A DNA stretch of 34,955 nucleotides from the NCBI RefSeq assembly GCF_016103465.1, contig NZ_JAEEAP010000046.1:1-34955 (forward strand), read 5' to 3'. Each line of letters begins with the position of its first letter. The first letter of the stretch is position 1. The position numbers and the translations under genes were made by a program. The notes below the pieces were generated by a model. That model saw only the letters and a list, made by a program, of their open reading frames with translations, was not told the DNA's origin and ran no database searches. This stretch comes from Streptomyces sabulosicollis (lineage in GTDB: Bacteria; Actinomycetota; Actinomycetes; Streptomycetales; Streptomycetaceae). This document shows positions 30,158 to 34,955 of the stretch, piece by piece.

Positions 30158-31599
30158 CACAGCGCGTCCAGCGCACCCGCGAAGGAGTGCTCGGGCGGGG
30201 TCGCGTAGCCCACCACGAGCCCGTCGCGATGCGGTGTGGTGGTGTCCGGGTGGCGGTAGCCGCCCAGGCCGTCGAGCGCCAGCCCCTGCCAGGCGGCGGC
30301 GCGCAGGGCGGCCCGCTCGGTGCCGGGCGGCAGCTCCAGCACCGCGTGCAGACCCGCCGCGATCCCCGAGACGCGGATGTGGGGCGCGCGTTCGGCGAGG
30401 GCGGCGACGAGCTGGTCCCGCCGACGGCGGTAGTGCTGGCGCATACGGCGCACATGGCGGTCGTATCCGCCCGATTCGATGAAGTCCGCGAGGGTCAGCT
30501 GGTCGAGGACGCCGGTCCATCCCTCGCGCTCCCCCTTGGCGGCCAGCAGGCCGTCGACCAGGTGGTCCGGCAGCACCATCCAGCCCAGCCGCAGGGCCGG
30601 GGAGAGGCTCTTGCTGACCGAGCCGAGGTAGAGCACCCGGTCGGGGTCGAGGCTCTGGACGGCGCCCACCGGACGGCGGTCGTAGCGGAACTCCCCGTCG
30701 TAGTCGTCCTCCAGCACCAGACCGCCGCTCTCCCGCGCCCAGGCGACGGCCGCGGCCCGCCGCTCGGGGTGCAGCGGACCGCCGGTGGGGAACTGGTGGG
30801 CGGGGGTGAGCAGGGCCGCCCGTACGCCGTCGAGGTCGGCCAGTCCCTCCGTAAGGGCGCCATCGGCGTCCAGCGGGAGCGGGACCGTACGGATCCCGGC
30901 GGATCTCAGGAGCGAGCGGTGGAAGGCCAGGCCGTAGGACTCGACGGCCATCCGGGGCCGCGGCAGCCGGGTGTCGCCCAGCAGCCGCAGCGCGTGCGCG
31001 AAGCCCGAACAGACGACGATCCGCTCGGGGTCGGTGCGCACGCCGCGGACGCGGGCGAGGTAGTCGGCCAGGGCGCGGCGCAGCTCCGGGCGGCCGCGCG
31101 GATCACCGGGGCCGAACGCCTCGTGGGGCGCGGCGGTCAGGGCGCGGCGGGCCGAGGCGAGCCAGGCGGTGCGGGGGAAGGAGGCGGCGTCCGGCTGTCC
31201 CTGGAGCAGGTTGTGCACCGGGAGCGGGGCGGGCCGGGGCCCGCGGCGGCCGCCGGTCGCCCCGGACGGCCGACCGCCGCGTTCCCGGCCGGAGGAGCGC
31301 CGCCCGGGCGGGGGCGGCGCGGGGCGGTGCGCCACCCGGGTCCCGGAGCCCTGGCGGGCGGTGAGCCAGCCCTCGGCGACCAGCTCGGCGTAGGCGTCGG
31401 CGACCGTGTTCCGGGCGATGCCCAGGTCGGCGGCGAGGGAACGGTAAGGCGGCAGCCGGGTGTCCGGGGCGAGCCGTCCATCGCGGATGGCCTCGCGCAG
31501 CGCCGCCATCAGGGCGGTCCTTCGGCTGCCCGCGCGGGTCAGCTCCAGATGGAGGTCACTGCCGAGGATCTCCGCCGAATTGACCCATGAATCAGCCAT
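30124..31599 (-). CDS. MocR/PdxR-family regulator (GntR HTH plus aminotransferase domain)
   Basis: A 491-residue fusion. The N-terminal GntR winged helix spans about residues 18-85 (LREAIRDGRLAPDTRLPPYR, LAADLGIARNTVADAYAELV, RQGSGTRV). A Gly/Arg/Pro-rich linker leads to a fold-type I aminotransferase-like domain (about 125-490) with VLEDDYDGEFRYD and the PLP lysine in LGSVSKSLSPALRLGW. MocR proteins bind PLP and regulate vitamin B6, GABA or similar genes. It is divergent from the AhpD-like gene with overlapping promoters, so it probably controls that gene. A TAGGGT box 8 nt before ATG 31599 suggests a leaderless message. Confidence 0.93.
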   Translation of the reverse strand: MADSWVNSAEILGSDLHLELTRAGSRRTALMAALREAIRDGRLAPDTRLPPYRSLAADLGIARNTVADAYAELVAEGWLTARQGSGTRVAHRPAPPPPGRRSSGRERGGRPSGATGGRRGPRPAPLPVHNLLQGQPDAASFPRTAWLASARRALTAAPHEAFGPGDPRGRPELRRALADYLARVRGVRTDPERIVVCSGFAHALRLLGDTRLPRPRMAVESYGLAFHRSLLRSAGIRTVPLPLDADGALTEGLADLDGVRAALLTPAHQFPTGGPLHPERRAAAVAWARESGGLVLEDDYDGEFRYDRRPVGAVQSLDPDRVLYLGSVSKSLSPALRLGWMVLPDHLVDGLLAAKGEREGWTGVLDQLTLADFIESGGYDRHVRRMRQHYRRRRDQLVAALAERAPHIRVSGIAAGLHAVLELPPGTERAALRAAAWQGLALDGLGGYRHPDTTTPHRDGLVVGYATPPEHSFAGALDALCRALPPERTAA

Positions 31600-31607
31600 G
31601 GAAATGC

Positions 31608-31647
31608 ACCCTACAGAGGGTCGCTTAGCGGCCTAATTTCATTCCCA
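31608..31647. promoter_or_regulatory. compact divergent promoters between MocR and AhpD-like genes
   Basis: Only 47 bp separate the two starts. Reverse strand: TAGGGT (31613-31608), 8 nt, ATG 31599. Forward strand: TAATTT (31634-31639), 7 nt, ATG 31647, with no ribosome binding site. TTAG-CGGC-CTAA (31625-31636) is an inverted repeat overlapping the forward -10. Confidence 0.55.
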
Positions 31648-32207
31648 TGACGACTACGGCACCGACACGGACGGCGACGGCAGCACAGACGACGACACAG
31701 ACCGCGACGGAGACGGAGACGTCGCCCGCGACGGAGACGGAGACGGCGACGACGGCGCGGCGGACCGGACGGATCACCTTCGCGAAGGCCGCCCCCAAGG
31801 CGTTCAAGGCGCTGATCAGCCTGGACGCGGCCGCCCGCGAGGGCCTGGACCCGGCCCTGGTGGAGCTGGTGCAGATCCGCTCCTCCCAGCTCAACAACTG
31901 CGCCTACTGCCTCCATATGCACACCACCGACGCCCAGGAGGCGGGCGAGAGCAAGGAGCGCATCGCCCTGGTGGGGGTGTGGGAGGAGGCCGGGGACGCC
32001 GGGTTCTACACCGAGAAGGAGCAGGCCGCCCTGGCGCTCACCGAGGCGGTCACGCTGCTGCCCGGCGGCGTCCCGGACGAGGTCTACGAGCGGGCCGCCC
32101 GGCACTTCGAGGAGCGGGAGCTGGCCCAGCTCATCGCCCTCATCTTCACGATCAACTCCTGGAACCGGATCGCGGTGACCACCCGCAAGGTGCCGGGGCG
32201 GGATTGA
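31647..32207 (+). CDS. AhpD-like / carboxymuconolactone decarboxylase-family protein
   Basis: A 186-residue all-helical protein. The catalytic-type motif is NNCAYCLHMHTTDA (Cys85, Cys88, His92), as in alkylhydroperoxidase AhpD-core proteins that reduce peroxides through a CxxC pair. The core starts near residue 42 (GRITFAKAAPKAFKAL). The first 40 residues are almost only Thr, Ala and Glu and come from repeated DNA; homologues usually lack this. It is divergent from the MocR regulator, so expression is probably controlled by it. The transcript is predicted leaderless. A strong hairpin follows at 32228. Confidence 0.9.
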   Translation: MTTTAPTRTATAAQTTTQTATETETSPATETETATTARRTGRITFAKAAPKAFKALISLDAAAREGLDPALVELVQIRSSQLNNCAYCLHMHTTDAQEAGESKERIALVGVWEEAGDAGFYTEKEQAALALTEAVTLLPGGVPDEVYERAARHFEERELAQLIALIFTINSWNRIAVTTRKVPGRD

Positions 32208-32227
32208 GAGCGGATGGAGAGCGCACC

Positions 32228-32254
32228 GTGGGGAGCGGCGCCGCCGCTCCCCAC
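32228..32254. terminator. hairpin after the AhpD-like gene
   Basis: GTGGGGAGCGG-CGCCG-CCGCTCCCCAC, a perfect 11-bp stem, lies 20 bp after the stop. A second partial copy (GCTCCCCATGGGG, around 32271) follows before the convergent pepP stop. Confidence 0.75.
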
Positions 32255-32324
32255 AGGGACCCGCTCCGCCGCTCCCCATGGGGACCCGCGCGACCGCGCG
32301 ATGAGCCACCGCCCCGTGCCCGCC

Positions 32325-33791
32325 TCAGCCGGTGAGGCGGGCCATCCACGCCTCGACGTCGTCGGCGGTCCGCGGCAGCGCGGCCGACAGCACGCGGTTG
32401 CCGTCCTCCGTCACCAGGATGTCGTCCTCGATCCGGACGCCGATGCCCCGGTACTCCTCCGGCACGGTCAGATCGTCGGGCTGGAAGTACAGCCCCGGCT
32501 CGACCGTCAGGCACATACCGGGCTCCAGGGTGCCGTCCACATAGGTCTCGGTGCGGGCGGCGGCGCAGTCGTGGACGTCCATGCCGAGCATGTGGCCGGT
32601 GCCGTGCAGCGTCCAGCGGCGCTGCAGCCCCAGCTCCAGCACCCGCTCCACGGGGCCCTCGACCAGGCCCCACTCGACGAGCTTGGCGGCGAGGACGCGC
32701 TGGGCGGCGTCGTGGAAGTCGCGGTACTTCGCGCCCGGCCGGACCGCCGCGATGCCCGCCTCCTGAGCCTCGTACACCGCCTCGTACACCTTGCGCTGCA
32801 GCGGGCTGTAGGTGCCGTTCACCGGCAGGGTGCGGGTCACATCGGCGGTGTAGAGGGTGGTGGTCTCCACGCCCGCGTCCAGCAGGAGCAGATCGCCGGA
32901 GCGCACCGGGCCGTCGTTGCGCACCCAGTGCAGGGTGGTGGCGTGCGGGCCCGCGGCGCAGATGGTGCCGTAGCCGACGTCGTTGCCCTCCACCCGGGCC
33001 CGAAGGAAGAACGTTCCTTCGATGTAGCGCTCCGACGTCGCCCGCGCCTTGTCCAGCACCTTGACGACGTCCTCGAAGCCGCGGACCGTCGAGTCGACCG
33101 CCGCCTGCAGCTGCCCGATCTCGAACTCGTCCTTGATCAGGCGCTGTTCGCTGAGGAAGACCCGCAGCTCCTCGTCGCGCTCACCGGTGACCTTGTCGGT
33201 CAGGGCGGCCTCCAGCCCGGCGTCGTGGCCGCGCACGATACGGACCGGGCCGGTGGCGTCCCTGAGCTCGTCGGCCAGCTTGCGGACGTCCCTGGCGGGC
33301 AGGCCCAGCCGCTTCTCGGCCTCCGTAAGGCTGAGCCGGCGGCCGACCCACAGCTCGCCCTGGCCATCCAGCCAGAACTCGCCGTTCTCCCGGTCGGAGC
33401 GCGGCAGCAGGTACAGCGTCGCGGTGTGGCCGCTGCCCGCCTCGGGCTCCAGCACCAGCACCCCGTCCTCGGTCTGGTCGCCGGTGAGGTACGCGTACTC
33501 GGTCGAGGCGCGGAAGCTGTAGTCCGTGTCGTTGGAGCGCGTGCGGAGATTGCCCGCGGGGATGACCAGGCGCTCGCCGGGGAAGCGCGCGGAGAGCGCG
33601 GCGCGGCGGCGGGCGGTGTGCGGAGCCTGCTCGAGGGGCTCCAGGTCGTGCTGCTCGGTGTCCGCCCAGCCGGACTTCATGTTCTCGGCGAGCTCGTCGG
33701 AAACGCCTGGGTACAGGCCGTTCTTCCGCTGCTTGATGGGCTCCTCGCCTTCCGGGGTCTCCGGGGCTTCGGAAGTGGGCTCCTCGGTCAC
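32325..33791 (-). CDS. pepP: Xaa-Pro aminopeptidase (aminopeptidase P, M24B)
   Basis: GTG 33791 is chosen because GAGGAGGAAG lies 5 nt upstream; the in-frame ATG at 33821 overlaps a possible -10 (TACCAT). The 488-residue cytoplasmic enzyme removes N-terminal residues before proline. The AMP_N domain (about 50-215) precedes a pita-bread metallopeptidase with dimetal ligands in LLDAGVETTTLYTADVTRTL (two Asp), HGTGHMLGMDVHD (His), LTVEPGLYF (Glu) and GVRIEDDILVT (Glu). The acidic N-terminal 30 residues are typical of the streptomycete enzyme. It lies downstream of the SpoIIE-type gene on the same strand. Confidence 0.94.
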   Translation of the reverse strand: MTEEPTSEAPETPEGEEPIKQRKNGLYPGVSDELAENMKSGWADTEQHDLEPLEQAPHTARRRAALSARFPGERLVIPAGNLRTRSNDTDYSFRASTEYAYLTGDQTEDGVLVLEPEAGSGHTATLYLLPRSDRENGEFWLDGQGELWVGRRLSLTEAEKRLGLPARDVRKLADELRDATGPVRIVRGHDAGLEAALTDKVTGERDEELRVFLSEQRLIKDEFEIGQLQAAVDSTVRGFEDVVKVLDKARATSERYIEGTFFLRARVEGNDVGYGTICAAGPHATTLHWVRNDGPVRSGDLLLLDAGVETTTLYTADVTRTLPVNGTYSPLQRKVYEAVYEAQEAGIAAVRPGAKYRDFHDAAQRVLAAKLVEWGLVEGPVERVLELGLQRRWTLHGTGHMLGMDVHDCAAARTETYVDGTLEPGMCLTVEPGLYFQPDDLTVPEEYRGIGVRIEDDILVTEDGNRVLSAALPRTADDVEAWMARLTG

Positions 33792-33925
33792 GTCTTCCTC
33801 CTCGAACTGGACCCCTCCCATGGTATGTGCGGGGGCCTGACGGCCGGGAGGGCTCGAATGACGGGCGACCACGGCTCCAGCGGGTGCCGCGGACCCGCTC
33901 CAGCCCCGGCCGTAAGGGGCCACGC

Positions 33926-33988
33926 CAGCCGGGGCGGGCCGCCTGTCAGCCGGGGCGGGCCGCCCGTCAGCCGAGGGCAGGCCACGCG
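33926..33988. repeat. 21-bp tandem repeats between the SpoIIE-type gene and pepP
   Basis: Units beginning CAGCCGGGGCGGGCCGCC start at 33926, 33947 and (diverged) 33968. The next CAG at 33990 is in the stop-codon region of the phosphatase gene. Confidence 0.85.
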
Positions 33989-34936
33989 TCAGTCGAAGTG
34001 CGCCACGAGCAGGACGAGGTCCTCGGTGCCGTCCTCCGAGGGCCGCCCCACGGAGGCCGCCGGACCGTCGGGGAGGACCGTACGGAGCACATGGTCGGCG
34101 AAGGCGTCCGGGTCGCCGCGGACGCCCTTGGGAGCGCTCGCCGCGGCCGTGTGCAGCCGGGCGAAGGCCCGGTCCATCGGCTCCCCGGTGCGGTGGAGCA
34201 GCCCGTCGCTGTAGAAGAGGAGGGTCTCTCCGGAGGACGGCGCGACCTCGACGCTGGGCGCCTCCCAGCACGAGAGCATCCCCAGCGGCGCGGACAGGGT
34301 GGTCTCCACGAACTCGGTGCGCCGTTCCCCGGTGAGCAGCGGTGGGCAGTGCCCGGCCCCGGCCAGCACCACCTTGCGCGTCCCGGGCTCGCAGTAGGCG
34401 AAGAGGGCGGTCGCGGAGCGGGCGGGCTCGGTGAGCCGCAGCAGCAGCTCAAGGTCGGACAGCACGGCGACCGGGTCCTCGCCCTCCATCACCGCGTACG
34501 CCCGCAGCGAGGCCCGCAGCCGCCCCATCGCGACCACGGCGCTCGGCCCGGAGCCGGAGACCCCGCCCACCGAGAGCCCGAGTGCCCCGTCCGGCAGCGG
34601 CAGCGCGTCGTACCAGTCCCCGCCGCCGCGCGGGCCGGGGTGGTGGCGGACGGCCAGGCGCACCCCGGGGACCCGGGGCAGCCGGGCGGGCAGCAGCTCC
34701 TCCTGGACGGTCGCGACGGCGGCGCGGGCGCGGGAGAGCTCGATCAGCCGGGCGATGTGGGCGGCGGCGTACTGGCAGTACAGGCCCACGAGATGGCGCT
34801 GGCGCTCCGCGGGCTCGGCGGGCTCGTCGTAGAGCCAGGCGGCTCCGCCGAGCCGCCCTGAGGGGCCGTCGGCGCCCATGGCGGCCGTAAGGCTGGCCGA
34901 AGGCGCGGCGGCCGGTGCTCCATCGCGGCCATGGCC
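33989..34936 (-). CDS. SpoIIE/RsbU-type PP2C phosphatase, C-terminal part (cut by window end)
   Basis: About 315 residues are present. The first 60 or so look like the end of a GAF domain (GGAAWLYDEPAE, then LVGLYCQYAAAHIARLIE). The linker helix RAAVATVQEELLPARLP leads to the PP2C core: GGGDWYDALPL (Asp ligand), VGGVSGSGPSAVV, AGAGHCPPLLT, LLFYSDGLLHRTGEPMD and GTEDLVLLVAHFD. Family members dephosphorylate anti-sigma antagonists. The second motif normally reads GDVxGxG; here Gly replaces the metal-binding Asp, so activity may be altered. The N-terminal residues read from beyond 34936 come from adapter-like sequence and are not real. Confidence 0.88.
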   Translation of the reverse strand, partial: GHGRDGAPAAAPSASLTAAMGADGPSGRLGGAAWLYDEPAEPAERQRHLVGLYCQYAAAHIARLIELSRARAAVATVQEELLPARLPRVPGVRLAVRHHPGPRGGGDWYDALPLPDGALGLSVGGVSGSGPSAVVAMGRLRASLRAYAVMEGEDPVAVLSDLELLLRLTEPARSATALFAYCEPGTRKVVLAGAGHCPPLLTGERRTEFVETTLSAPLGMLSCWEAPSVEVAPSSGETLLFYSDGLLHRTGEPMDRAFARLHTAAASAPKGVRGDPDAFADHVLRTVLPDGPAASVGRPSEDGTEDLVLLVAHFD

Positions 34937-34955
34937 CTGGCTCTTATACACATCT
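34937..34955. other. Tn5/Nextera mosaic-end adapter remnant
   Basis: The reverse complement of the last 19 bases reads AGATGTGTATAAGAGCCAG. It differs from the Tn5 mosaic end AGATGTGTATAAGAGACAG at one position. It is AT-rich, terminal and interrupts a gene, so it is library adapter rather than genome. Confidence 0.93.

Noticed and set aside
34937-34955. A genuine Tn5-like transposon end
   Set aside because: It lies at the very end of the window, matches the standard library mosaic end and has no transposase or target duplication; adapter carry-over is simpler.

Overview
The window looks like a chromosomal segment of a Streptomyces or close relative. GC content is very high, third codon positions are almost all G or C, and GTG starts are common. 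The gene order (cydCD, sensor kinase, htpX-pspAB, paired ABC transporters, serS, pheA, then a copper/DyP peroxidase operon) is that of the central chromosome of streptomycetes as I remember it. I see no prophage, insertion sequence, CRISPR array, rRNA or tRNA.

Layout. 1-3.6 kb: the 3' part of cydC (thiol/heme ABC exporter needed for cytochrome bd assembly) and a GAF-domain sensor kinase with no adjacent regulator. 3.9-6.8 kb: a secreted glycine-rich protein, a Cof-type HAD phosphatase and an LLM-class oxidoreductase. 7-8.5 kb: htpX-pspAB envelope-stress pair. 8.7-13 kb: a small membrane protein and two coupled ATPase-permease pairs of ABC-2 type. 13.2-18.2 kb: two MFS exporters, one downstream of a FadR/GntR regulator in the same direction and one divergent from an Lrp/AsnC regulator. 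18.4-22.6 kb: secreted phospholipase A2, a second Cof-type phosphatase translationally coupled to serS, a 674-bp non-coding gap, and pheA. 22.8-29.3 kb: a leftward copper-handling operon (membrane protein, YcnI, Sco, PCuAC chaperone, CopC-CopD fusion, Tat-exported DyP peroxidase). 29.5-34.9 kb: an RsbW-like ATP-binding protein, a MocR/PdxR regulator divergent from an AhpD-like protein, aminopeptidase P, and a SpoIIE-type phosphatase cut by the window end.

Most notable signals. (1) The serS-pheA gap holds a cluster of DnaA boxes (three perfect, several one-off) beside a dense group of dyads, although no dnaA or dnaN is present. It looks like an initiator-titration site rather than an origin. 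(2) The octamer CCGTAAGG / CCTTACGG occurs 14 times on both strands and in several reading frames, often using rare codons, where base composition predicts about one. (3) Several start codons sit 6-8 nt after a TANNNT -10 box, indicating leaderless transcripts. (4) Short tandem repeats are unusually common, both between genes (14, 16, 19, 21 and 35 bp units) and inside genes (24 bp units in the sensor kinase and in the copper chaperone signal peptide). (5) The last 19 bases match the Tn5/Nextera mosaic end with one mismatch and are almost certainly library adapter.
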